Part shown: piece after piece, positions 28,973 to 37,410 of the stretch
Layout of the letters: every line of letters begins with the position of its first letter
Position numbering within the stretch: the first letter of the stretch is position 1
NCBI GenBank assembly: GCA_965248495.1
Contig: CBDFJL010000003.1
Coordinates: 2,294,001-2,358,000 of the forward strand
Direction of reading: 5' to 3'
DNA from: CAUYXS01 sp965248495
Lineage (GTDB): Bacteria; Chloroflexota; Dehalococcoidia; Lucifugimonadales; Australimonadaceae
DNA: 64,000 nt
Program-made: the position numbers and the translations under genes
The notes under the pieces: model-generated
The model's input: the letters and a program-made list of their open reading frames with translations, nothing else
Databases searched by the model: none
Told to the model about the DNA's origin: nothing

Positions 28973-29104
28973 CCACGTAGCGGGGCGGTTGCGGGTGGGA
29001 ACAACCGACCCGAGCGTCCGCCGCCGAGCGGGAACAACCAACCCCAAGCGTCAGCCACTACGTGGGGCGGATGCGGGCGGGAACAGCCCACCCAAGCGTT
29101 AGCC
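28973..29104 (+). repeat. Imperfect tandem repeat, 2 full units and 1 partial unit
   Basis: Units sharing GGGGCGG(T/A)TGCGGG(T/C)GGGAACA followed by CCC(A/G)AGCGT lie at 28973-29021 and 29054-29104, with a partial unit (GCGGGAACAACCAACCCCAA) between. They fill the gap between the phosphatase gene and the convergent hydrolase gene and may act as a terminator-like barrier. Confidence 0.55.
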
Positions 29105-29126
29105 GGACGAGGAGCAGGCCGAGACT

Positions 29127-29885
29127 TCACGCATCGACGTAAACCGTAGCCAGGAACTGCCTGAGGAGCGGCACCACCAGGTCTGAACGGTTCATCGCCT
29201 GGATGTGGTTGAGCCCTGGAAACGCAGGGAATTCCGCCCCGGGAATCTGCGTCGCCGTACTCTTCACCTGATCGAAACGAGGATCAGCGTCTCCAGCGAA
29301 TAGCAGTGTCGGTACTGCTATCGTTTCGAGCACATCGGTGACCGGTGGTGATGCCGCAAACCCTTCTAAACGAGCGATCCACGCCTCCGGGTCGTTGGCC
29401 AGGGTGATAGCTCTTTGCTCCGGCGCCGAAGACCTCCCAGCGGCGACAGCCTCGACGCCGCCCCGACGCAACGTGTCAATCTCTGCCTGGCTGGCGGCGG
29501 ACGGCGGAGCCGAAGGAGGTGCGCCGCCGATGATAAGCGCGTTGATACGATCAGGCGCGAGCTTGGCAAGGTAATAGCCGATCCGTCCGCCCATCGAGTA
29601 ACCGAAGTACGCCACCGTCGGCAGCCCCAGATCATCCAAGACGGCGACCACATCACCGGCCATCAGTTCGGCGCGGTAAGACTCCGTGTTATGGGGCTTA
29701 TCGCTCTTGCCATGCCCTCGGGCATCCATCAGCACGAGTTGGTAGTCGCCACCCAGCCCGTCGCCGTAACCGAAGAGCCGCCAAGTCTCGTGGCTCTGAG
29801 AGCTCCCGTGCAGAAGGATCAATGGCGGCCCAACTCCCTCGACCTCGTAGTAGATCTGGACGCCGTTGTTATCAGCGAAGGGCAA
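29127..29885 (-). CDS. Alpha/beta hydrolase
   Basis: This 252-residue alpha/beta-hydrolase-fold protein has the oxyanion region ILLHGSSQSHETWR, the nucleophile elbow YFGYSMGGRIGYYLAKLAP with Ser in GYSMGG, an acid in LFAGDADPRFD, and the His in PGLNHIQAM, so the triad is complete. MDARGHGKSDKPHN is typical of the family. I start at TTG 29885, preceded by GGGAGG at 6 nt, giving the family-typical MPFADNNGVQIYYEVEG. A TTG 21 nt further upstream is less likely. Esterase/lactonase-type substrate unknown. Confidence 0.88.
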   Translation of the reverse strand: MPFADNNGVQIYYEVEGVGPPLILLHGSSQSHETWRLFGYGDGLGGDYQLVLMDARGHGKSDKPHNTESYRAELMAGDVVAVLDDLGLPTVAYFGYSMGGRIGYYLAKLAPDRINALIIGGAPPSAPPSAASQAEIDTLRRGGVEAVAAGRSSAPEQRAITLANDPEAWIARLEGFAASPPVTDVLETIAVPTLLFAGDADPRFDQVKSTATQIPGAEFPAFPGLNHIQAMNRSDLVVPLLRQFLATVYVDA

Positions 29886-30088
29886 TTGACGCCTCCCGTG
29901 TATCAAGGTTGAGGCTTCGCTACCGCCTGACCAGGCGACAGCAGGTCACGGGTCGGGCAGCAGGCTACCCGAGAGAGCACGTCGGGGCAAAGTCTAAGCT
30001 AATAGCGAGCGGTAGCCAGGGACAGCGGGGGCGGAAGCGCAGCGGCACGAGCGGATGGGTACTGGCGGAGCTCACAGGTCGACGGTCC

Positions 30089-30880
30089 CTACATCCAGGG
30101 CCACGGCAGGTCTCGGCGGTTCGTGGGACCGGGCATGACCGGATGCTCCAGCGTCGCGCACGCCCGCCGCTCCAGCGCCTCCATCTCCGCCGGCGTCAGC
30201 AGCTCCGCAAGCCTGCGCACGCCCTCATGCGCCCCCTCGCCCAGCAGAGCTCGGAGCCGCTCTACGTCGGCCAGCAGCGGCTCGGGCACCGGCTGGTCCG
30301 CGAAGTCCCAGATGACCGTCCGCAGCTTGTACTGCTCGTGGAACGTCAGCCCGTTGTCGATGGCCCAGACGCCGCCCGCCTCGGCGACGAAGCAATGGCC
30401 GGCCTTGCGATCCGCGTTGTTGGCCACCAGATCGAAGACAGCGAGCCGAAACGCATCGTCCACCCAGTCGTCGCGCAGCGTGAAGTAGTGTGAGTCAGGC
30501 ACCGGCGGCACGAAGAGCTGCAGCGACCCGATACCAAGCTCTCCGTCGTCGCGCACGACCGTCGGTGGCACCACACTCCACCCCAGCAGCAGGCTGAGCT
30601 CGTAGGCGGCACACTCCCTCCGATACAGTCCCGAGGGAAAGTCCCACAGCGGGTTCTCGCCCCGCTCCGGCTTGTAGACACCGTAGCCGCACGCGTCGGA
30701 CTGCGTGAGCTCGACCACAAAGGTGTAGTTGGAGGCGGCGGGGTGGAGCCAGCCCTCACCCATCGCGGCGTGGGAGACGAAGTCGAAAGCCTGTGGATCG
30801 GCCGGCGCAACGTCGCTGCGTCCCATGGCGACCCGCTCGCCGTAACCCAGCCGGCGCAGCCTCCGCTCTGCCCCGCTCAT
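30089..30880 (-). CDS. SCO1664-family PI3/PI4-kinase-like protein
   Basis: This 263-residue protein belongs to the SCO1664 family, known mainly from Actinobacteria and distantly related to phosphatidylinositol 3-/4-kinases. Characteristic stretches: NYTFVVELTQSDACGYGVYKPERGENPLWDFPSGLYRRECAAYELS (nucleotide-binding Lys in YKPERGE), ANNADRKAGHCFV (catalytic loop-like) and WAIDNGLTFHEQYKLRTVIWDFADQPVPE (DNG resembling the DFG metal motif). The ATG at 30880 overlaps the TGA of the DUF3090 gene (ATGA), so the two are coupled. A protein or small-molecule kinase role is inferred, not shown. Confidence 0.85.
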   Translation of the reverse strand: MSGAERRLRRLGYGERVAMGRSDVAPADPQAFDFVSHAAMGEGWLHPAASNYTFVVELTQSDACGYGVYKPERGENPLWDFPSGLYRRECAAYELSLLLGWSVVPPTVVRDDGELGIGSLQLFVPPVPDSHYFTLRDDWVDDAFRLAVFDLVANNADRKAGHCFVAEAGGVWAIDNGLTFHEQYKLRTVIWDFADQPVPEPLLADVERLRALLGEGAHEGVRRLAELLTPAEMEALERRACATLEHPVMPGPTNRRDLPWPWM

Positions 30881-31377
30881 ACCGGCTCGTGGTGGCCGTT
30901 GCTTCGCGGGCAGACGTGCGCTTCGCTGTCGTCCAGCGGCGTGCCGCACAAGGGGCAGCGCGGACGTCCCGAGGCGCAGACCTCGAAGGCCTGATCGGCC
31001 AGCTGGTCGAGCTGCTCCTCCTGGAGCGTCAGCGATACCGTGCCGTCGTCCTCCACAGTGTTCGCAACCAGCCTGTACTTACCTGAGTCCTGTTCCTGAC
31101 CGATGGCCATCCCGGCGACACGAAAATCGTAGTCCGCGCCGACCTCGCCCGAAACGGCGGGCGGCTGGTCCGTGACCTCGGGGACGGCCGTCTTCAGCAG
31201 CTGCTTGATGGCGATGGCCAGCTCGTACAGCTGCTCCTTCTCCAGCCATAGCACCGCGGTACCCTGCCCGCCTTGTGCGCGCAAGCGAAAGTGACGGCTG
31301 CCGGGCTCGCCGACCGACTCCGCGTCGACCGCGCTCACCTCGCCGAGGTCGTATGCCTCGTCCCCGCGGCTAGTCAT
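30877..31377 (-). CDS. DUF3090 family protein
   Basis: This 166-residue protein matches the DUF3090 pattern: YDLGEVSAVDAESVGEPGSRHFRLRAQGGQGTAVLWLEKEQLYELAIAIKQLL, FRVAGMAIGQEQDSGKYRLVA, and a C-terminal zinc knuckle CPLCGTPLDDSEAHVCPRSNGH. In Actinobacteria DUF3090 genes sit next to SCO1664-family genes exactly as here; function unknown. The ATG at 31377 overlaps the prs stop by 8 nt and its own stop overlaps the SCO1664 start, giving a three-gene coupled operon. Confidence 0.88.
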   Translation of the reverse strand: MTSRGDEAYDLGEVSAVDAESVGEPGSRHFRLRAQGGQGTAVLWLEKEQLYELAIAIKQLLKTAVPEVTDQPPAVSGEVGADYDFRVAGMAIGQEQDSGKYRLVANTVEDDGTVSLTLQEEQLDQLADQAFEVCASGRPRCPLCGTPLDDSEAHVCPRSNGHHEPV

Positions 31378-32320
31378 CGAACATAGCGCCAACCGACAAG
31401 CCGCCGTGGATGCGATGGATGGCCTCGCCGAAAAGCCCCGCCACGGACAGCACCGTGATCTTGCCGTCGCGCTTCTCGGCGGGCACCGGAATCGTGTCGG
31501 TCACCACCAGCTCCTCGATGGGACTCGCGACGATGCGCGCCGTCGCGTCACGGGAGAACAGGCCGTGCGTTGCCGATGCGTAGATGTGCTCCACGCCCGC
31601 GCCTATGAGGGCCCTGGCCGCTCCGGTCATCGACCCGGCGGTATCCACCTCGTCGTCCATGAGAAGGGCGGTGCGCCCCTCCACCTCGCCGATGATGTTG
31701 AGCTGCTCCGTCGCGCCGTCGTTGCCGACGCGGCGCTTCTCCACGATGGCCAATGGCGCATCAAGCCGCTCGGCCAGGTTGCGCGCGCGCTTGCTGCCGC
31801 CCATGTCGACGGCGACGACCACGAGGTCCTTGAGCTCCTTCTCCCTAAAGTACGCGGCGTGGAGAGGCATGGCCGACAGCTCGTCCACCGGTATGTTGAA
31901 GAAGCCCTGAATCTGCCCCGCGTGCAGGTCGACCGTCAGCACCCTATCGGCGCCCGCGGTGGAGACGAGGTCAGCAATGAGGCGCGCCGTGATGGGAACC
32001 CGGGGCTGGTCCTTCTTGTCGGTGCGCCCGTAGCCAAAGTAGGGAATGACCGCGGTGATACGGCCGGCCGAGGCCCGCTTGGCGGCGTCGGTCATGATCA
32101 GCAGCTCCATCACGCTGTCGTTGACCGGGTGGCTGAACGACTGCACGAGGAAGACGTCGCGCTGGCGGACGTTCTCCAGTATCCGGACGAAGGTGTTGTC
32201 GTTGCTGAACTTGAACACCTCGATCCCGCCAAGGGGGATGCGCAGGTAGTCGCATATCGCCTGAGCGAATCCCGGGTTTGCATTACCGGAGAAGACCTTG
32301 AGCTCTTCGTAGAGCGGCAT
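31370..32320 (-). CDS. prs: Ribose-phosphate pyrophosphokinase
   Basis: The enzyme makes PRPP from ribose 5-phosphate and ATP for nucleotide, His and Trp synthesis. It is 316 residues, as expected. Motifs: LKVFSGNANPGFAQAICDYL, FVRILENVRQRDVFLVQSFSHPVNDSVMELLIM, FGYGRTDKKDQPRVPITARLIA (ATP/flexible region), VDLHAGQIQGFF, the PRPP loop LLMDDEVDTAGSM (usually DDIIDTAGT). The ATG at 32320 gives the standard N-terminus with GGAG upstream. A TAGAAT box at 32394-32399 leaves a leader of about 70 nt. Confidence 0.94.
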   Translation of the reverse strand: MPLYEELKVFSGNANPGFAQAICDYLRIPLGGIEVFKFSNDNTFVRILENVRQRDVFLVQSFSHPVNDSVMELLIMTDAAKRASAGRITAVIPYFGYGRTDKKDQPRVPITARLIADLVSTAGADRVLTVDLHAGQIQGFFNIPVDELSAMPLHAAYFREKELKDLVVVAVDMGGSKRARNLAERLDAPLAIVEKRRVGNDGATEQLNIIGEVEGRTALLMDDEVDTAGSMTGAARALIGAGVEHIYASATHGLFSRDATARIVASPIEELVVTDTIPVPAEKRDGKITVLSVAGLFGEAIHRIHGGLSVGAMFDD

Positions 32321-32393
32321 GACAACTCCGCGACTGGGATCGGGCGTAATCGCGTCCAACGCACAACGGTGGGGTGCAGACCCTAGCCCGGCC

Positions 32394-32399
32394 ATTCTA
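32394..32399 (-). promoter_or_regulatory. Putative -10 box of the prs operon (TAGAAT)
   Basis: Minus-strand TAGAAT about 74 nt before the prs ATG. It overlaps an in-frame ATG at 32395, so an N-terminally extended Prs is unlikely. Confidence 0.35.
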
Positions 32400-32626
32400 G
32401 CATAGGCCCCCCGGCCTTATCCCGGCGCTCACCCCAAGTTTAGACCGACAAGTGCACCAGCCTCCGGGCCATTCGCCTCGGTGGACACCCCCAAGAAGGC
32501 ATGGGGGACAGCCCGCAGCATCGTTGGGGGAGGGCCCGCTACGACGTTGCGGCGGACCGCCCTACCCTGGGCGTGGGGACTACTAAGTCCCTCGATGCCA
32601 ACTGAGCGTCTGCGCGGAGGGGACCA

Positions 32627-33334
32627 ATGATTCGGGCGCTTCTGAACACAGGCCGTGCCGCCGTATTCCGGGCTGGCAAGACCGCGAACGCCGGGCTGAC
32701 GCTCATCGAGGTCATCGTGGTCATCGCGATCCTCGGCCTGCTCGCCGCCGTCCTCTTCCCCACCGTCACCGGCATCCTTGCCAGCGGTGAGGAGTCCAAG
32801 CTTGCCTCGGACCTCGAGGCCGTGAACACCGCCACCGCCGAGTTCACCCTGGACAAGCACGCTGGCCCAGATGACAGCCCTCCCAAGTGGGGCACCGAGG
32901 ACCCGGAGCGCTTCTATCCCACCGAGGACGGTGAGGTCGGCGACATCGAGCTCAACCCCGACGAAGAAGACGTCGATCGTCCCGGCAACCTCCGCGTTGA
33001 CGACTACGACGAAGGTGAGGGCACAAACGGCGCCGCCAACGACAACGAGATCGACGACTCGCTGGTGTGGCTGGGCCTGATCGTCAACGAGCCTGCCACC
33101 GACACCTCCGACAGCCAGAAGGAGCCTGGCAGCGCGCGTCCACAAGACGAAGAGGGTGGCGAGTACCTCTTCGAGTTCCCGCCCACGGCCCACGAAGACA
33201 ACACGGAGCGCGACTCCGGTGACCCCTTCACCGACGGCTCCTACCACTACGTAGTGCTGCACAACGGGCTGGTGATCGCCGCCTACAAGAGCGGCTCGGA
33301 CTGGTACGCCGGCTACAACAACGTCTACCCGTAA
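32627..33334 (+). CDS. Type IV pilin/pseudopilin-like protein, strongly acidic
   Basis: The 235-residue prepilin has a basic leader (residues 1-23), a class III cleavage site with Gly23 before Leu24, Glu at mature position 5, and the hydrophobic helix LTLIEVIVVIAILGLLAAVLFP. The +1 residue is Leu rather than Phe/Met. The soluble part is exceptionally rich in Asp/Glu (EDPERFYPTEDGEVGDIEL, NPDEEDVDRPG, DDYDEGEG), with few cysteines or basic residues. GGAGGGG precedes the ATG. It lies near, but opposite in strand to, the pil/gsp operon at 34686-38766, and is likely assembled or secreted by it. Confidence 0.85.
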   Translation: MIRALLNTGRAAVFRAGKTANAGLTLIEVIVVIAILGLLAAVLFPTVTGILASGEESKLASDLEAVNTATAEFTLDKHAGPDDSPPKWGTEDPERFYPTEDGEVGDIELNPDEEDVDRPGNLRVDDYDEGEGTNGAANDNEIDDSLVWLGLIVNEPATDTSDSQKEPGSARPQDEEGGEYLFEFPPTAHEDNTERDSGDPFTDGSYHYVVLHNGLVIAAYKSGSDWYAGYNNVYP

Positions 33335-33545
33335 CGGACCCCGTCCCTTCACTCTCCCTCGCAAGGAAATCGGTCACAAAACCTGACCCGTCCCTGGAGA
33401 AAGTCGTCGAGAGGGAGCGCAGAGGGGCCCCCGGAGCCTGTCCCGAGTCCGCCGAAGGGAAAAGGGACGGAGGGATGGTCGAGAGGGAGCCAGCGTCTGT
33501 TCCCTCTGCTTCGTGAAGGAGAGGGTTAAGGTCGCACGTCGTGCG
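33335..33545. repeat. Gene-free stretch with a family B repeat
   Basis: Between the pilin gene and the purM stop lies a family B module at about 33410-33495 (GGAGCCTGTCCCGAGTCCGC, then GGGATGGTCGAGAGGGAG), followed by GAAGGAGAGGGTTAAGGT at about 33516. No gene is visible. Confidence 0.55.
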
Positions 33546-34646
33546 CTAGGTCACCCGCTCCCGGAAGTAGCCGTCGGAGCCGACGAGGTGATACGGCTCG
33601 ACCTCGACGCGACGCTCTCCGGCCACGACCACGCCGATCGGCTGCGCGTCCCCACCCACGCCACGGACCGCGGCGAGCGCATCCGCCACGGCGGCCGGCG
33701 GCACGACCGCGCAGAAGCCGATGCCCATGTTGAACACGCGGAACATCTCCGCGATGTCCACATCGCCCGCCTCGCGTATCAGCTCGAAGATGCGCGGCAC
33801 CAGCGGCAGCGCATCGATGTGGTAACCCACCTCGGCCTCGAGCCGGGTGAGGTTCAGCAGACCGTCGCCGCTGATGTGGGCCAGGCCATGGACATCTACG
33901 CTGGAGCGCAGGAGCGCCAGCACCTCGGGAACGTAGATGTGCGTGGGGCGTAGCAGCTCCTCCCCGATAGTGTGGCCGAGCGCCGGCTCGACACGCCCGA
34001 GCGCCGCCGGGTCCTCCAACAGCGCACGCCGCGCCAGCGTCAGGCCGTTGGCGTGGATGCCGTCGCTGGCCATGCCGAGGACCACGTCGCCCGGTACGAC
34101 CCCGGCGCCCATGATCGGCTCGCGCCCATCCAGCAAGCCAACACAGGTGCCCGTGGCGTCGAACGCATAGCCTGGCCGGGGGCCCGCCAGCGAGTCTGGG
34201 TGGAGCGACAGCTCTCCGCCGACAATGGCCACACCCGCGCGCGCGGCACCGTCGTGCATGCCCCGGCCCAGCGCAGCCAGCAGGTCGGCGCGAGGCTCCT
34301 GAATGCTAACGTAGTCCACCAGGGCCACCGGCTCCGCGCCGACGCAGATGACGTCGTTGACGTTGACGGCGACGACGTCGTAGCCGATGCCCTCATAGCT
34401 GCCGGCGAGCTGCGCAACGATCGACTTGCTGCCCACGCCGTCGGTCGAGATGGCGAGGCTCAGCCGGTCGGTCAGACGCAGCACGCTGGCGAAGAAGCCG
34501 CTCCCGGCCTCGAACGCGCCCGGACCCTCGCGAAACGCATGGGTCTTGCCAACCCAGTCGAGCAGTCCGCGCATGCTCGTCGCGAGCGCGTCGGTATCGA
34601 CGCCCGCCGAAGCGTACGTAGAGCGGTTGCGAGGCTCCGAGGACAT
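33546..34646 (-). CDS. purM: Phosphoribosylformylglycinamidine cyclo-ligase
   Basis: PurM (AIR synthetase) closes the imidazole ring in purine synthesis. The 366-residue product has the family N-terminus TYASAGVDTDA, ISTDGVGSKSIVAQ, YDVVAVNVNDVICVGAEPVALVDY, VGGELSLHPD, VVPGDVVLGMASDGIHANGLTLAR, and AHISGDGLLNLTRL. It is 39 nt downstream of the pilus operon on the same strand; an AAAAT stretch just upstream of the ATG could be its own -10. Confidence 0.95.
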   Translation of the reverse strand: MSSEPRNRSTYASAGVDTDALATSMRGLLDWVGKTHAFREGPGAFEAGSGFFASVLRLTDRLSLAISTDGVGSKSIVAQLAGSYEGIGYDVVAVNVNDVICVGAEPVALVDYVSIQEPRADLLAALGRGMHDGAARAGVAIVGGELSLHPDSLAGPRPGYAFDATGTCVGLLDGREPIMGAGVVPGDVVLGMASDGIHANGLTLARRALLEDPAALGRVEPALGHTIGEELLRPTHIYVPEVLALLRSSVDVHGLAHISGDGLLNLTRLEAEVGYHIDALPLVPRIFELIREAGDVDIAEMFRVFNMGIGFCAVVPPAAVADALAAVRGVGGDAQPIGVVVAGERRVEVEPYHLVGSDGYFRERVT

Positions 34647-34685
34647 GGCGCGCCTATTTTGCCAGATGGAGGCGAAGCCACGCCA

Positions 34686-35495
34686 TCAGTTGTCCAGGCG
34701 CAGCCAGCCGGCGACGGCGACGGTACGCTGAGCGCCCGTGGTCCCGCCAGGGCCCTGCTGGAGGTACGCACGCAGCGAAAGGTCGGCCACCGTCGAGGTG
34801 ACGATGTGGTCGATGCCGGCCTCCATGCCCATCCACGTGCGGTTCGTCTCGCCCTGGTCTCCGAATGGCTCGGACGCGAGTGGGACAGCCGACTCGTTGG
34901 TGAAGCCGAAGGTGAACGTACCACCGTCGTTCGCACCCGCGCCCAGCGTGAGCGTGTGCGGGCTGTTGTTGTCGGTGTTATTTCTGATCCGGTCCTCCGT
35001 ATCGGTGCTGAAGCCCTCGAAGATCTCGATCCTCGTGTCGGAGCCAGGGCCCGGGTTCGTCGGCGTGTAGCTCCACCTGAAATCGATGGGCGTGGCGTCA
35101 CTGACACCGTGGACCACGTAGATGAAGCGCTCTCCGGGCCCCAGCGGCGCCATATCCGTGGTGGTGTTCGGGTCCACGAACACGCGGATGCGCGGAAGGT
35201 CGGTGGCCACAAGCGGCGCAAGATCCAGCCCCGTGATCTGGTCCTCAACCTCGTCACGGGTGGGGAAGGGCGACGCCTGCGGGCCGTCGCGCAGGCCGTC
35301 CACCTCGTCCTGGAGGGCGGCAACTCGTGCTGCGAGCGCCTCCGAAGAGCCGGCAGCCTCGATCTGGCGGGCCAATCGATCACGCTCGTCGCCGCTCTCG
35401 GACGCAGCGCGGACATAGACCGTCGTTAGGACCAGCAGCAGCACCGCAAGCACGGCAAGCGCCAGCTCGGGAAGCCACTCGCGGCGTTGGCTCAC
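34686..35495 (-). CDS. PilO-position inner-membrane protein of the pilus/secretion operon
   Basis: The 269-residue protein has one N-terminal transmembrane helix (LPELALAVLAVLLLVLTTVYV, about residues 8-28), a short coiled coil (about 35-65) and a large extracytoplasmic beta-rich domain with Asn/Thr/Asp-rich stretches (RNNTDNNSPHTLTLGAGAND). The topology and operon place fit PilO/GspM but the domain is not recognisably PilO, so the name is positional. GTG 35495 overlaps the TGA of the PilN-like gene (GTGA), so translation is coupled. Confidence 0.6.
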   Translation of the reverse strand: MSQRREWLPELALAVLAVLLLVLTTVYVRAASESGDERDRLARQIEAAGSSEALAARVAALQDEVDGLRDGPQASPFPTRDEVEDQITGLDLAPLVATDLPRIRVFVDPNTTTDMAPLGPGERFIYVVHGVSDATPIDFRWSYTPTNPGPGSDTRIEIFEGFSTDTEDRIRNNTDNNSPHTLTLGAGANDGGTFTFGFTNESAVPLASEPFGDQGETNRTWMGMEAGIDHIVTSTVADLSLRAYLQQGPGGTTGAQRTVAVAGWLRLDN

Positions 35496-36112
35496 GGCGC
35501 GCCCCTGGCCGGCTGGAGCGTCGCTTCGTAGCGAGGCGGCTCCTCCACCGTGATCCGGTCGAGGCTCACAACCCGGTCGATCGCACCGAAGTCGCTCATG
35601 CGGCTGCGCCACTCCAGCAGCGCGAGGCTATCCGCCACCTCGAGCTCCGCCACGAGCAACCCCTCGCTGAGCGTCTGTACCTGGACCACGATCACACCCG
35701 GGACCGCATTCTCGAACACGGCGCTGATCGCGTCCAACAGACTCTCCGGCTGACTCGTTAGAAAGGCGAAATCGAGCGAAGGGAACGACCCCGCTTCTTG
35801 GAGTAGCGCCAACTCCTCCTCTAGCGCAAACTCCGCATCCTCGAGCTGAACAATCCGATCGAGCCTCGTGCCGAGATCGGCGGCCTCGGACTGGTTGGAG
35901 TTGTCGGCGCGGTAGAAGTTCTGGAATAGCAGCAGCATGAGGACGGCGGCCACGGCAAGCCCGACCCTGACTCGATCGCGTTGCGAATCGCCGTTCGTCG
36001 AAAGGAGCCGGGACAGCGCGGACACCCTCTGCGGCAGCAGGTTGACGACCGGCACTGTGTGGTAGGGGGCGATCGGTCCGTCGCCGGCGTTTCGACGTAG
36101 TAGCCGCTGCAT
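35492..36112 (-). CDS. PilN-like pilus assembly protein
   Basis: The 206-residue protein has a PilN-like cytoplasmic peptide VVNLLPQRVS (about residues 21-30; PilN uses INLLP to bind PilM), one transmembrane helix (about 50-66, VGLAVAAVLMLLLFQNFY), a coiled coil of about 50 residues (LGTRLDRIVQLEDAEFALEEELALLQ) and a small alpha/beta periplasmic domain. It begins 6 nt after the pilC stop and overlaps the PilO-like gene. No pilM is in the window. Confidence 0.7.
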   Translation of the reverse strand: MQRLLRRNAGDGPIAPYHTVPVVNLLPQRVSALSRLLSTNGDSQRDRVRVGLAVAAVLMLLLFQNFYRADNSNQSEAADLGTRLDRIVQLEDAEFALEEELALLQEAGSFPSLDFAFLTSQPESLLDAISAVFENAVPGVIVVQVQTLSEGLLVAELEVADSLALLEWRSRMSDFGAIDRVVSLDRITVEEPPRYEATLQPARGAP

Positions 36113-36118
36113 GCCGGG

Positions 36119-37348
36119 CTAGGAGTTCGCGCCGATAGTGGGGATGACCGAGTAGATGCCGCTCAGGACCGCCACGGCGATGAAGCCGACGAGGCCGCCG
36201 ACAATCAGAAAAGCGATAGGCTCAATGAGACCGGTGCTGGCCTGCACTCTCCGGTCCGTCTCCTCCTGATAGTAGTCCGCCAGCGCTTCGAGGTTCATGC
36301 GCAGCGCCCCTGCCTGCTCGGCTCCCGACACCGTATCGGCGAGCAGCGGAGCCACCACGGGTTGGCGTGACATCGCTGCGCCTAGGCGTCCTCCGGCCGT
36401 AACCTCCTCTTCAACGCGCGCAAAGCCATCGCGGACGACGATATTGCCAATCATCGCGACCACGGTGCGAAGGGCTCCGACCGGGGACACGCCGGTCTGG
36501 AGCAAGAGCGCCCACATGGAGCACACCTCGAACATGGCGCTTGCGCGCACGACAGGGCCCACCATCGGCGCTCGGAGCAAGAACCGATGCCAAAACCGCC
36601 GGCCGCTTGTCGTCCGGCCCACGTACAGCGCCACCAGGACCGCGAGGGCGACCACCACCCCGATAGTCAGCCACCCCCAGTCCCTCGAAAAGTTGGCCAC
36701 ACCGATGAGGATCCGCGTCGCGCGTGGTAAGTCTCCGCCGAACTCTTGGAGCAGCTTCACCAGGCGCGGCAGAACGAAAGTGAACAGAATGAACGCGGCG
36801 CCGAAACCGACCACCAGGCTGATGGCCGGGGTGAGCAGCGCCGACCGGGCTTGGCCGGCGACGCGCGCCTGCCGCTCCATGGTGCGGACCACCTCCGTCA
36901 GTACACGTGGGAGCTCGCCGGAAGCCTCTGCCACGGGGATCATGCGGACCAGGTGCATGGGAAACACCTTGGGGTGGCGGGCGATGGCACGGGAGAGGCG
37001 ATCGCCGGCCTCGATATCATCGACGATCTGCTCCAGCGCCGCCTTGATGGCGGGGTTCCGCCCTTCGCTGCGGAGCTGGGCCAGCGCCGAATGTAGCGGT
37101 ACGCCCGCCCGGAGCAGCGTCTCCAGCTGCCGAACGAGCGTGATGACATCCTGCGGCTTCGCGGGGAACAGGCGCAGGCGCAGGCGGTGCCACAACGTCG
37201 GCTGGCGCCTGTCCTCCTGGGACTCCAGCTCGACCACGAGCAGGCCATCCGACCAGAGCCTCCGCTCCGCCTCCGCTTCGGTGTCCGCGTCCACGACGCC
37301 AGTGACGCGGACACCCGCCTCGTCATAGGCCACGTAGTCGATGGGCAC
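36119..37348 (-). CDS. Type II secretion/type IV pilus inner membrane protein GspF/PilC
   Basis: The 409-residue platform protein of the pilus/secretion machine has two homologous GspF domains, roughly residues 70-195 (FVRQLETLLRAGVPLHSALAQLRSE-like) and 275-400 (MFEVCSMWALLLQTGVSPVGALRTV), and three membrane helices (about 170-190, 220-240, 375-400). The start is GTG 37348, 2 nt after AGGAGGAAT, giving MPIDYVAYDEAG. It follows the ATPase gene after a gap of about 60 bp and precedes the PilN-like gene. Confidence 0.9.
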   Translation of the reverse strand: MPIDYVAYDEAGVRVTGVVDADTEAEAERRLWSDGLLVVELESQEDRRQPTLWHRLRLRLFPAKPQDVITLVRQLETLLRAGVPLHSALAQLRSEGRNPAIKAALEQIVDDIEAGDRLSRAIARHPKVFPMHLVRMIPVAEASGELPRVLTEVVRTMERQARVAGQARSALLTPAISLVVGFGAAFILFTFVLPRLVKLLQEFGGDLPRATRILIGVANFSRDWGWLTIGVVVALAVLVALYVGRTTSGRRFWHRFLLRAPMVGPVVRASAMFEVCSMWALLLQTGVSPVGALRTVVAMIGNIVVRDGFARVEEEVTAGGRLGAAMSRQPVVAPLLADTVSGAEQAGALRMNLEALADYYQEETDRRVQASTGLIEPIAFLIVGGLVGFIAVAVLSGIYSVIPTIGANS

Positions 37349-37410
37349 CGATTCCTCCTGAGTTTCTGCACGCCCCCTGGCCGGGTTGGCGCGTCGGACG
37401 GGTTAGCGCG

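Noticed and set aside
32401..32626. A c-di-GMP or other riboswitch ahead of the pilin gene
   Set aside because: No conserved riboswitch core could be recognised; only a weak CCCCC/GGGGG stem near 32490 is visible.
33421..33490. Translated repeat frames (such as FDRLRTSG-like peptides) as genes
   Set aside because: They arise wherever family A or B repeats occur, lack start signals and differ in frame between copies.
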